Made by a program: the position numbers and the translations under genes. Source: Mucilaginibacter boryungensis (GTDB lineage Bacteria > Bacteroidota > Bacteroidia > Sphingobacteriales > Sphingobacteriaceae). Taken from it: 64,000 nt of DNA. Positions 26,500 to 34,596 of the stretch are shown here, in pieces. A model generated the notes under the pieces. That model had not been told where the DNA came from. It saw only the letters and a program-made list of their open reading frames with translations, and ran no database searches. Position 1 is the stretch's first letter. Every line of letters starts with the position of its first letter. The stretch is taken from NCBI RefSeq assembly GCF_015221995.1, contig NZ_JADFFM010000002.1, positions 992,001 to 1,056,000 of the forward strand, in the 5' to 3' direction.

Positions 26500-27144
26500 T
26501 TGTATATGAGAAAGTACTTAAGCATCTTTTTAGTATTAGTGTCGGCCTGGGCCCACGGACAAGGTATCAGCAGTTTTTTCAGCCAACAATCGACGAAGAA
26601 AAAAGATATGGCTTTGCAGATCGCATTGATGGAAACTTACCTGTCCGGTCTGAAGCATGGTTACATGCAAACACAAGATGGCCTGGCAAACATCCATGAC
26701 CTGAAAAGCGGCAGCTTCAGTTTGAATAATAATTATTTCCTTTCCTTGTCGCAAGTGAGCCCGGCAGTACGACAAAACCCTAAAGTAGCGGAGATACAAT
26801 CCCTGGCAGCTGAGATAAAATCGAATTTCCGCCGGTTCATACAATGGCAGCACGGGCAGGACCTGGTGACTGCCGGAGATATTAGCTACCTGCAAAAAGT
26901 AGCAGATCATTTAATAGCTGAATGCGATAAAGAACTCGTCATGCTCACTGATGTGATCAGCCCGGGCAAACTTCAGTTAGCTGATGTGGATAGGATCAAA
27001 GAAATCAACCGAATTGATGCAGATATGAAGGACAAGTATGCGTTCTGCCTGACATTCATAGACAGGACCCGCAATGTCACCCTAAGAAGGCAGGCGGAAG
27101 CAAGGCAACAAAAAATACTCAAACGATTATATAATCTTCAATAA
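26500..27144 (+). CDS. TraI-like exported conjugation protein, paralogue 2
   Basis: A 214-residue protein with a signal peptide ending near AHGQ, starting at ATG 26500 or 26506. The body is helical and it ends LRRQAEARQQKILKRLYNL. Relatives of this protein are often labelled TerB/tellurite resistance in databases. I see no evidence for tellurite resistance; position and paralogy indicate a conjugation role. Confidence 0.7.
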   Translation: MYMRKYLSIFLVLVSAWAHGQGISSFFSQQSTKKKDMALQIALMETYLSGLKHGYMQTQDGLANIHDLKSGSFSLNNNYFLSLSQVSPAVRQNPKVAEIQSLAAEIKSNFRRFIQWQHGQDLVTAGDISYLQKVADHLIAECDKELVMLTDVISPGKLQLADVDRIKEINRIDADMKDKYAFCLTFIDRTRNVTLRRQAEARQQKILKRLYNLQ

Positions 27145-27145
27145 A

Positions 27146-27787
27146 ATGAAAAAGATATTTCTGACAGTAATAATCTCGATGGCCGGGGTGCTGGTTGCGC
27201 CCCAGCTAAAAGCGCAATCAATTGCTGACTTGATCGAGGAGCTCAGCCTGGACTATCAGAAGCTGGCTGGTATGAAAAGCATATTAAAGCAAATGGAGCA
27301 GGGCTACCAGATAGTAAGCACCGGTTACAGCAATGTGAAAGGCATTGCGCAGGGCAACTTCAATGTGCACCAGGTCTTTTTGGACGGCTTAATGTCCGTA
27401 AGCCCCACAGTGCGAAAGTACCCGAGGATAAAGGATATTATCAATGATCAGGCAGCATTGGTCAGCGCTTATCGATCTTCTTATCATGTTTTTAAAGCAG
27501 ACAAAAACTTCAGCCCCCGGGAGCTGGGTTATATCAGTGACGTCTATAATAACCTGGTCAGCAACAGCCTTCAGAACCTGGACGAGCTGACGATGATCAT
27601 TACCGACGATAAACTCCGAATGAACGATGCAGAGCGACTTACCGCAATTGACCGGCTATACGCGAGCGGGCATGAGGAGCTCAGCTTTATGCAACATTTC
27701 AACAGCAATACCGCCGACGTCGCCATCCGGCGGGCCGCAGCGGCAAATGACCGGCAAACGCTTCAAAAGCTCTATGGAATAAAATAA
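27146..27787 (+). CDS. TraI-like exported conjugation protein, paralogue 3
   Basis: A 213-residue protein with a signal peptide (ending QLKAQS), a helical body and the ending IRRAAAANDRQTLQKLYGI. It starts 1 bp after the preceding stop. Shared internal phrases with paralogue 2 (FNVHQVFLDGLMSVSPTVRK here against FSLNNNYFLSLSQVSPAVRQ) show that these two are close duplicates, and the first gene is more distant. Confidence 0.72.
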   Translation: MKKIFLTVIISMAGVLVAPQLKAQSIADLIEELSLDYQKLAGMKSILKQMEQGYQIVSTGYSNVKGIAQGNFNVHQVFLDGLMSVSPTVRKYPRIKDIINDQAALVSAYRSSYHVFKADKNFSPRELGYISDVYNNLVSNSLQNLDELTMIITDDKLRMNDAERLTAIDRLYASGHEELSFMQHFNSNTADVAIRRAAAANDRQTLQKLYGIK

Positions 27788-27797
27788 GACATAACAT

Positions 27798-28949
27798 ATG
27801 AAAAGTATTCAGATTAAGGCTGTTCTGATAGCAGTCTCAGCCACGCTTTTGCCCGCGTTTTCCTTCGCACAGGGAGTAGGTTCTGATATCCACAGCCTGC
27901 AGGGCGTCCTCGATAATTTGTATAACCAGATGATACCCCTCTGTAGCCGTATGATCGATGTGGGCAGGGGTATTGCAGGCTTTGCTGCACTCTGGTTCAT
28001 CGCAGCGAGGGTATGGCGACATATTGCTGCTGCCGAGGCCATCGATTTTTATCCCTTACTGCGGCCATTTGCGATAGGCATATGTATCCTGTTATTTCCC
28101 GCAGTGCTTCAACTTTTGAATGGCGTACTGCAACCGACCGTTACTGCTACACAAGCTATGGTCGGAGATGCAAACAAGGCCATTTATAATATGCTGGACG
28201 CCGATATGCAAAAGAAGGCGGAACAGGCTGAACAGCCCGTAGACATGAACTCCGACCCGGCCAAATGGTACCAGTATACACACCCGGACAATCCAGCAGG
28301 TCCCGCTGCCTATACACCGAACCCTGTCGCTGAATCTTCCGGCTGGGGCTTTAAGGATATGGTCAAAAAATGGATGGCGGAGTTCCTTAATGTCTGCTTT
28401 GAAGCGGCAGCGCTGTGCATAGATACGATCCGGACATTCAAATTGATAGTGCTGGCTATCCTCGGCCCACTCTGTTTTGGGTTAAGTGTCTTTGACGGAT
28501 TCCAGCATACATTGAAGCAATGGCTAGCTCGCTATGTCAATGTATTCATGTGGCTGCCCGTGGCCAATATTTTCGGGGCCATCATCAGCAAAATACAGGA
28601 GAATATGATCCAACTGGAACTGTCGGGTGGAGCCGCTGATCCCTTTTTCAAAAGTACCAATACCGCCTACCTGATCTTCATGCTGATCGGCATCGTGGGA
28701 TACTTCACTGTCCCATCCATCGCCAATTATATTATCAATGTAGGAGGCCATGCATTGCTGAATAAAACCAGTACCCTGGCATCAAGTGCTATCGCATTCA
28801 GTACGGGCAGAGTTACCCAGGGGCTTTCCGATCTCCAGAGAATAGTTTCCAATAATAATGGTCAGAGCAATATCGGTGCTGCAAATAACACGGCGGGTTC
28901 AACTGCAGGTAACCAACATATGCAGGACAAGCTATCGGGGAAAAGCTGA
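27798..28949 (+). CDS. traJ: Conjugative transposon protein TraJ
   Basis: A 383-residue protein with a signal peptide (ending SFAQG) and several membrane helices at about residues 55-75, 90-112, 195-235, 250-265 and 285-310. This is the TraJ pattern, equivalent to the polytopic VirB6 channel component. The order traI-like, traJ, traK matches CTnDOT-type elements. The C-terminus is a low-complexity Asn/Gly-rich tail. Confidence 0.87.
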   Translation: MKSIQIKAVLIAVSATLLPAFSFAQGVGSDIHSLQGVLDNLYNQMIPLCSRMIDVGRGIAGFAALWFIAARVWRHIAAAEAIDFYPLLRPFAIGICILLFPAVLQLLNGVLQPTVTATQAMVGDANKAIYNMLDADMQKKAEQAEQPVDMNSDPAKWYQYTHPDNPAGPAAYTPNPVAESSGWGFKDMVKKWMAEFLNVCFEAAALCIDTIRTFKLIVLAILGPLCFGLSVFDGFQHTLKQWLARYVNVFMWLPVANIFGAIISKIQENMIQLELSGGAADPFFKSTNTAYLIFMLIGIVGYFTVPSIANYIINVGGHALLNKTSTLASSAIAFSTGRVTQGLSDLQRIVSNNNGQSNIGAANNTAGSTAGNQHMQDKLSGKS

Positions 28950-28978
28950 GCTCACCAATGAATTAAAATCAATTAGAA

Positions 28979-29611
28979 ATGTTCAAAAAACTAAATAACA
29001 TCGACACTGCATTCCGGCAAATAAGGACCTTCTGTATCCTGTACACTATTGCGCTGACATTAATATGCTCATTCATTACCTATAAGTGTTTCCGCGAGCT
29101 GGAGCAACATGAACAACGCCTGTACATACTGGCAAACGGTAAAGCCATCGAAGCTTTCGCTTCAGGACGGAAGGACAATATCGCCGTTGAGGCAAGGGAT
29201 CATATTGCGACCTTTCATAGGCTGTTTTTCAGCCTTGACCCTGATGAGAAAACCATAAATGTCAACATTGGCAAAGCCCTCTACCTGGCTGATAACTCTG
29301 CCGAAAAAGTCTACGACAACTTAAAAGAGCAGGGTTACTATGCCAATATTATAGCGGGGAACATAAGCCAGGAAATCAGTATTGACAGTATCCATTTTGA
29401 TCTCAGTCAGTACCCCTATCATTTTCGGTGCTATGCAAAAGAGAAGCTGATAAGGACTACTTCTATTGTGACCCGCAACCTGCTGACAGAAGGGTATATG
29501 CGCAATATTGAACGAAGCGATAACAATCCGCATGGCTTTCTGATCGAGCGTTGGGCTATTCTTGAAAACAATGATCTGAGCACTCAAAACCGTTCTTATG
29601 AAAGCAACTAA
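28979..29611 (+). CDS. traK: Conjugative transposon protein TraK (VirB8-like)
   Basis: A 210-residue bitopic inner-membrane protein: a short cytoplasmic N-terminus, one helix at about residues 18-38, and a periplasmic domain with the family phrases HIATFHRLFFSLDPDEK and YMRNIERSDNNPHGFLIE. TraK belongs to the core transmembrane complex. The stop overlaps the next start by 14 bp. Confidence 0.93.
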   Translation: MFKKLNNIDTAFRQIRTFCILYTIALTLICSFITYKCFRELEQHEQRLYILANGKAIEAFASGRKDNIAVEARDHIATFHRLFFSLDPDEKTINVNIGKALYLADNSAEKVYDNLKEQGYYANIIAGNISQEISIDSIHFDLSQYPYHFRCYAKEKLIRTTSIVTRNLLTEGYMRNIERSDNNPHGFLIERWAILENNDLSTQNRSYESN

Positions 29612-29888
29612 AGAAATCGACACGCGGCAGAATAGCGACAATGAGCTATCAAAGCTTCTCTGTGAAGGCGCACAAAAGTGTGCTGGCCACCTCAATAGAT
29701 TTTTTGCTGATTGGAAAGCGGTGCGACTAAAAATCCTGCTGCTGAGTTTCTGCCTGTTTACAGGCGGCTATTGCCTGTTCCTGATCATCAATGGCCTGCT
29801 TCCTGCTAAAGGGCCACCTGGCCAACCAATCGTTCAGCACTTGAATGTGCCTGGTAAACAGTTTTCACATCCAAATAAAAAACAATAA
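29598..29888 (+). CDS. traL: Small membrane protein, probable TraL (DUF3989-like)
   Basis: A 96-residue protein with one transmembrane helix (LLSFCLFTGGYCLFLIING, about residues 48-67) and short hydrophilic ends. Identified as TraL by size, topology and place between traK and traM; sequence resemblance alone would not settle it. Confidence 0.6.
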   Translation: MKATKEIDTRQNSDNELSKLLCEGAQKCAGHLNRFFADWKAVRLKILLLSFCLFTGGYCLFLIINGLLPAKGPPGQPIVQHLNVPGKQFSHPNKKQ

Positions 29889-29890
29889 TC

Positions 29891-31159
29891 ATGAAAGAAA
29901 AAACAATCGAACAAGCGCGAAGGCAAAGAAAATTTGCACTTGTATTGCCGCTATTAGTGGTGCCTTTTTGCAGCCTCTTTTTTTGGGCGCTCGGTGGCGG
30001 CGGCCAGGCACATGCGCAATCATCAACAACTCATGGAGGGCTCAACTTTCAGGTACCAAAGGCACAGTTTAAAAATGATAGTGCCGCCAATAAGTTAAGC
30101 TTTTATACTCAGGCGGAAAAAGACTCGCTGAAATTGAAGCAGGCCATCAGGGATGACCCCTACTATAAGGAAGCAGATGGAGCAACTGCCGCAGATACAG
30201 CGAATCATCTTAATGGAAGGATTTCCGGCGTAGGATTAAATATGCAGACCACTGCAGGAGGTGGGGCTAGGTCATTAGAGGCAAATGAAGCTGCAATCAA
30301 TGAAAGGCTTTCAGCCATAAGACAGCAGATCAATACAACGCCGGTAATAAGTTCCGTCCAGAATGAAGGCAACTCCTCTTTTGGAGCGCAGCACAAACTG
30401 GATATGCTTCAATCCCAAATTAGCAGGCAATCCGAAGATGATCCTGAAATGAAACAGTTAAGCGGGATGCTCGACAAAGTACTTCAGTTGGAGCATCCGG
30501 AAATGGTAAAAGAGCAGATCAGGGAAAAGTCGGAAAAATCACGCGGTACCGTGTTCCCAGTAGGTACCACGGAAATAGCGTCAGATAAAAGCTACATGCC
30601 GGCCAGTTCTGATGTGCAATCTTACGTTCTTTCCGGAGCCCTGAGTAACAATGGTTTTTTTGAAGCATCCGACACGGCAATTACTGCGCAGCAGAACGGG
30701 ATCGCCGCTATCGTCCAGGGTGAGCAAACACTTAGCTCGGGAGCAACAATTAAGCTTCGCTTGCTGCAGGACATTTTCATCAACGGCACGCTTATTCCGA
30801 AAAACACTTTTGTTTACGGCAATTGCTCGCTCGATGGCGATAGGCTCGATGTCGATATAAAAACGGTGAGACTGGGTAACTCTGTCTTCTCTGTTGCCCT
30901 CAAGGCATTTGATATGGACGGGCTTGCGGGACTGCATGTACCGGGTGCCATTACAAGAGATGCAGCAAAGGATGGAGCAGACCAGGCCATACAAAACATG
31001 GATTTCTATTCTATGTCCCCTTCAATAGGTGCACAGGCCGCCAGTGCCGGTATGCAGGCAGCCAAGGGATTGTTCAGCAAAAAAGTAAGACTGGTGAAGG
31101 TAACGATAAAATCAGGCTATCGAATCCTGTTGGCCAACGCAAATCAACTCAATCAATAA
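29891..31159 (+). CDS. traM: Conjugative transposon protein TraM (VirB10-like)
   Basis: A 422-residue protein: one N-terminal membrane helix (about residues 17-37), a long linker with charged helical stretches, and a C-terminal VirB10-like beta domain of about 180 residues (LRLLQDIFINGTLIPKNT and GLAGLHVPGAITRDAAKDG). It spans the periplasm and connects the inner and outer complexes. The gene lies 2 bp after traL. Confidence 0.93.
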   Translation: MKEKTIEQARRQRKFALVLPLLVVPFCSLFFWALGGGGQAHAQSSTTHGGLNFQVPKAQFKNDSAANKLSFYTQAEKDSLKLKQAIRDDPYYKEADGATAADTANHLNGRISGVGLNMQTTAGGGARSLEANEAAINERLSAIRQQINTTPVISSVQNEGNSSFGAQHKLDMLQSQISRQSEDDPEMKQLSGMLDKVLQLEHPEMVKEQIREKSEKSRGTVFPVGTTEIASDKSYMPASSDVQSYVLSGALSNNGFFEASDTAITAQQNGIAAIVQGEQTLSSGATIKLRLLQDIFINGTLIPKNTFVYGNCSLDGDRLDVDIKTVRLGNSVFSVALKAFDMDGLAGLHVPGAITRDAAKDGADQAIQNMDFYSMSPSIGAQAASAGMQAAKGLFSKKVRLVKVTIKSGYRILLANANQLNQ

Positions 31160-31175
31160 CATTAAACAGCAAACA

Positions 31176-32018
31176 ATGAAAAATCTATCAGCAGCAATCT
31201 TATTACTGCTTGCCGCTTGGGCAGGCGTAGCAAATGCACAGCAGGTTAAGAACCTCGATGAGAGTGCAATAATTATTCCGTATCGCGTAGAGATCAATAA
31301 CCTGAAGACTACCGTCATACTTTTTCCTGCAACAATCAAAAGTGTCGACAGGGGGAGCCGGAACATTCTTGCGGAAAAAGTCGGTGACGCAGAAAATGCG
31401 CTTAAGATAAAAGCAGACCGGCTTGATCAGCCTGAAAGTAACCTGAGCGTCATTACCGCTGACGGGAAGCTTTACAGTTTTATCGTCGATTGTACGGAGC
31501 GGCCTGCCTACCAGGCGGTCGATCTTCGCAAACAACAAAACCACGAACAGTCGGAGATAAACTTTACAAACCGACAATTAAACCTTCCTTTAATAAAGGC
31601 CAAGTGTGACGAGGTCCTTTCGAGAAAACATTTCATGAATGAAAAGGTGCGTGCTCAAAAAATGGAATTGAAGATTGAAGGCATCTACCTTGACCAGGGG
31701 AACATGTATTTCGGCATGTCCGTCACTAATCATTCGCATATCGACTACCCGGTGGAATTCTGTAGTTTTTTTACCAGGGACCGGAAAAAGGTTAAACGGA
31801 TGGCTTTGCAGGAGCAGGAAGAAAAACCATTGTACGCAAGCTGCGATTTCACGCGCATAATACCTGGCAAATCCACCCGTCATCTTGTTTTTGCATTCCC
31901 TCAGTTTACAATATCGGACAGTAAGCTGCTGGTCATCGACCTGTACGAAAAAAACGGCGACCGAAAGCTATCCCTGGCCATTGACGGAAAGCAGCTACTC
32001 AAGGCAAGGGCTCTTTAA
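31176..32018 (+). CDS. traN: Conjugative transposon protein TraN (VirB9-like)
   Basis: A 280-residue protein with a signal peptide ending NAQQ. It has an N-terminal beta domain that starts with the typical KTTVILFPATIKSVDRGS and a C-terminal domain with YFGMSVTNHSHIDYPVEF. TraN is the periplasmic/outer-membrane VirB9-type ring component and the last core tra gene here. No traO, traP or traQ is seen downstream. Confidence 0.92.
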   Translation: MKNLSAAILLLLAAWAGVANAQQVKNLDESAIIIPYRVEINNLKTTVILFPATIKSVDRGSRNILAEKVGDAENALKIKADRLDQPESNLSVITADGKLYSFIVDCTERPAYQAVDLRKQQNHEQSEINFTNRQLNLPLIKAKCDEVLSRKHFMNEKVRAQKMELKIEGIYLDQGNMYFGMSVTNHSHIDYPVEFCSFFTRDRKKVKRMALQEQEEKPLYASCDFTRIIPGKSTRHLVFAFPQFTISDSKLLVIDLYEKNGDRKLSLAIDGKQLLKARAL

Positions 32019-32063
32019 TACGATATCGATACTAAATATTTAATCATTTAAAAATAATTTGTT

Positions 32064-32882
32064 ATGAATCAGGAAAATTTCAATTACTTGAAAGACCAGG
32101 TAAAGTACACAGGCTTCGGTGAGGGGCATGAAAATGAATTGAGGGACAAGATCCAAAGCGAGCAGCCAACATTTCAATTATTGCACGCCCATGATTTCGG
32201 CAAAGACAATGTCGAGGCAATTTTGAACTTCAGGAAGTCAAACACGGACGAAAAATACTTTTTCAATAGCTACGAGATAAAAGTAAAGCCTGACAAGGCT
32301 GAAGAATCAGCTACTCAAACTTTCTATATAGGCAAGGCTAATAATTATACGCTTAAGGAAGCATATAACCTGATGTGCGGCCGGGCAGTATATAAGGAAT
32401 TGGAGAAATTGGACAAAGTGGGTGAAGGCGAGCATGTGCGCTATGTGCCCAGCGGCGAGAAGTATAACGCCTGGGTTCAACTTGATTTTAAGAATACGGA
32501 TGAAAGCGGAAACTATAAGGTCAAGACCTTTCACGAAAATTATGGCTTCAACCTGCAGGAGGCATTAACAAAACTTCCTATCAAGGAACTCAATAACGAA
32601 CAGGATAAACAGGAACTGATGCGCTCACTTGAAAAGGGCAACCGACAGTTTGTTACGTTCCTTCAGGACGGAAATGTTGAAAACCGTTATCTGCAGGCAA
32701 ACCCGCAGTATAAAACAGTGATGGTTTTTGATGCCCAGCAAAAACGGCTTCGTATGGATCAAAAGGAATCCAACACGGATGATGGAAACAAAGTTTCTAA
32801 TAAGAACGGCCAAAAGAGCCAGGCATCTGAAAAGGTTGACACTGAAAAAAAAAGTAAAAGAAGAAAACAAGGAATTTCTTAA
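32064..32882 (+). CDS. Conserved ICE accessory protein of unknown function
   Basis: A 272-residue soluble protein. It begins MNQENFNYLKDQVKYTGFG, a start I associate with a widespread Bacteroidota mobile-element protein that has no assigned function. A tandem-repeat-like middle (YNLMCGRAVYKELEK and AWVQLDFKNTDESGNYK) and a basic, lysine-rich tail (KKSKRRKQ) suggest DNA or RNA contact. Encoded 45 bp after traN on the same strand. Confidence 0.65.
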   Translation: MNQENFNYLKDQVKYTGFGEGHENELRDKIQSEQPTFQLLHAHDFGKDNVEAILNFRKSNTDEKYFFNSYEIKVKPDKAEESATQTFYIGKANNYTLKEAYNLMCGRAVYKELEKLDKVGEGEHVRYVPSGEKYNAWVQLDFKNTDESGNYKVKTFHENYGFNLQEALTKLPIKELNNEQDKQELMRSLEKGNRQFVTFLQDGNVENRYLQANPQYKTVMVFDAQQKRLRMDQKESNTDDGNKVSNKNGQKSQASEKVDTEKKSKRRKQGIS

Positions 32883-32937
32883 CCGCAATGAGGCAAGTAG
32901 GGCAACCTCCTTACCTCATTCTCAAAAGTAAAAAGAC

Positions 32938-33663
32938 ATGAAGCCATATTTTTTAATACTACCACTGTTCGCGTTCTTTTCTTATTCCTGTAAAAACGAA
33001 ACTATGAGGCCGAACTCAATCAGTCTTAGCACAAAAAGCTTCTCTGAGATTTCTCTTTCCCCTGAGAACCCGGGCAACCCTTATGACACAATTGGTGAAC
33101 GGCATAATTTGATCCTGGCAAAAGTCGTCCCCGAAATTTGTACATCTTGCAAACCGGATTTGGCAGCAACCGCTAAGGCGGTAACAGATGCAACGGCGCA
33201 GCTTCAGCTAAAGACGCCAGGCGATTCGTATTATGACACAGTTGCTGGTACAGTATCACTGAACACGGACCAACTGATCAGCCAGTTAGATTGCTCAATT
33301 CCCGCAAAAGAAAAGCTCACGGAATTGTTCTCGATCTTAAGAAATAGTGTAAAAAATAGCTACGGATATTCGGATTTGAAGGGGCAAATAATTCAATTGG
33401 AAAATTCGGTAAATACTAATGGAGGCTTAAATGAAAGTGACAGGGCTGTAGTTCTTTCAGCTTGTTCAGTTGCTCGGTTTTCATCGTTCTATTGGGGTTA
33501 TTCCAATCCACCTGTTAAGTCCTATTCATTAAAAGGTATCACAAAGTGGATCGCGGCAGCAACAAGTGACATCGCCGGCGCCATAGTTTACCGGAGCGCG
33601 GCTTACGCTGCAGATTGTAGCTCCTATGCTTATTGGCTGATTGTTTACAGTATGCCGGGATAG
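32938..33663 (+). CDS. Lipoprotein of unknown function
   Basis: A 241-residue protein with a type II signal peptide and lipobox FSYSC (Cys18). The mature N-terminus has the phrase NPGNPYDTIGERHN, similar to short motifs (NPYD-x-x-G-x-x-H-N) seen after the lipobox in many Bacteroidota surface lipoproteins. Five further cysteines could form disulfides. No domain recognised. It lies outside the tra block and is probable cargo. Confidence 0.65.
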   Translation: MKPYFLILPLFAFFSYSCKNETMRPNSISLSTKSFSEISLSPENPGNPYDTIGERHNLILAKVVPEICTSCKPDLAATAKAVTDATAQLQLKTPGDSYYDTVAGTVSLNTDQLISQLDCSIPAKEKLTELFSILRNSVKNSYGYSDLKGQIIQLENSVNTNGGLNESDRAVVLSACSVARFSSFYWGYSNPPVKSYSLKGITKWIAAATSDIAGAIVYRSAAYAADCSSYAYWLIVYSMPG

Positions 33664-33667
33664 ATTT

Positions 33668-33952
33668 ATGGAGGGCCTGAGCTTACTATCGATATTTCTA
33701 AATGCGGTTCAATCTGATCCAAGGATTGGGTTGAACCATATTGGGTTATTCACTGTGCTGTTAGAATATGGGTATGAGCAAAATAAATATGATCCTGTAT
33801 TAATCAAAGCCCAGGAAGTGATGGTACGAGCTAAGATCAGTGTAGCCACGTATCATAGGTCGATTCATGATTTAGATGATTTTGGATATATAAAATATGT
33901 CCCATCATTTAATCACCGGAAAAAAAGTAGGGTCTATCTGACTCATAATTGA
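33668..33952 (+). CDS. Small winged-helix-like protein, copy A
   Basis: Start ATG 33668 gives 94 residues; an upstream in-frame ATG at 33641 lies inside the lipoprotein gene. Features of a winged helix-turn-helix: GLNHIGLFTVLLEYGYE, then RAKISVATYHRSIHDLDDFGYIKYVPS. It has the same length as 34263-34547 and the same ending pattern, in which a basic residue, K or SR, and an aromatic residue precede YI/YL. Probably a DNA-binding regulator of excision or transfer. Confidence 0.6.
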   Translation: MEGLSLLSIFLNAVQSDPRIGLNHIGLFTVLLEYGYEQNKYDPVLIKAQEVMVRAKISVATYHRSIHDLDDFGYIKYVPSFNHRKKSRVYLTHN

Positions 33953-33988
33953 ATGCAGCATTTTACAAATTGAATTAATTCGTGTGTT

Positions 33989-34255
33989 ATGGGAGTTGAA
34001 GTAGTAACGAAAGAAGATTTGCAAATATTTAGAATGCAATTGTTGGATGACCTAAAGAGACTATTGACGGTTAGCCCACAGAAAAATGAACCACAGGAAT
34101 GGTTAAAAAGCAGTGAGGCTAGAAAGATTTTAAAGGCGTCTCCTGGAACAATGCAAAATCTTCGGATAAGTGGCAAGTTAAATCCGGTTAAAATCAGTGG
34201 TTCCTGGAGATATAGTCTTGCTGAGATAAATGCATTGTTTAAAAGTGGGAAATAG
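33989..34255 (+). CDS. Excisionase-type helix-turn-helix protein
   Basis: An 88-residue protein. The C-terminal half is an HTH_17/MerR-like domain: EWLKSSEARKILKASPGTMQNLRISGKL, a wing, then WRYSLAEINALFK. Bacteroidota ICEs carry such Xis-like genes near the integrase, where they set the direction of recombination. The gene lies between two related small wHTH genes and 342 bp from the integrase stop. Confidence 0.8.
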   Translation: MGVEVVTKEDLQIFRMQLLDDLKRLLTVSPQKNEPQEWLKSSEARKILKASPGTMQNLRISGKLNPVKISGSWRYSLAEINALFKSGK

Positions 34256-34262
34256 TTGGTGA

Positions 34263-34547
34263 ATGAATTTGAATGTGTTTGAAAAGCCTCTAAAAATATT
34301 GGTGAAAGATGAACGAGTAAACGTCTGGCACCTGGCAATGATGTTTGGGATTATGCAGCTTGCATCTAACGACGACCTCAACAGCCCCATTTACATCTCC
34401 AGAAGAAAGGTAATGGAGTACTCCCATATCAATAATTTTATGACCTATCACAAGTGCCTAAAAGAATTGCAGGTATTTGGGCATATTACTTATTTTCCGT
34501 CGTATCATCCCGGTATCAGAAGCAAAATTTATATAAAGAATATATAA
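34263..34547 (+). CDS. Small winged-helix-like protein, copy B
   Basis: A 94-residue protein with features aligned to 33668-33952: WHLAMMFGIMQLAS, then ISRRKVMEYSHINNFMTYHK, LKELQVFGHITYFPSYHPG and a final KIYIKN. The recognition-helix segment (MTYHKCLKEL against ATYHRSIHDL) is clearly related. It starts 8 bp after the excisionase-like gene and ends 2 bp before a terminator hairpin. Probably a paralogue of copy A with a different DNA target. Confidence 0.6.
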   Translation: MNLNVFEKPLKILVKDERVNVWHLAMMFGIMQLASNDDLNSPIYISRRKVMEYSHINNFMTYHKCLKELQVFGHITYFPSYHPGIRSKIYIKNI

Positions 34548-34548
34548 A

Positions 34549-34578
34549 CAAAGAACCAGGGCTTTCCCGGGTTCTTTG
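34549..34578. terminator. Terminator between copy B and the integrase
   Basis: CAAAGAACCAGGG (34549-34561) pairs with CCCGGGTTCTTTG (34566-34578) with one A/G mismatch and a 4-nt loop, followed by TTTTAG. It separates two convergent genes and could act in both directions. Confidence 0.75.
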
Positions 34579-34596
34579 TTTTAGAAAAATTGAAAA

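Noticed and set aside
26500..27144. TerB-family tellurite-resistance label
   Set aside because: Close paralogy with the next gene and position in the tra operon indicate a conjugation role; no tellurite-related gene is nearby.
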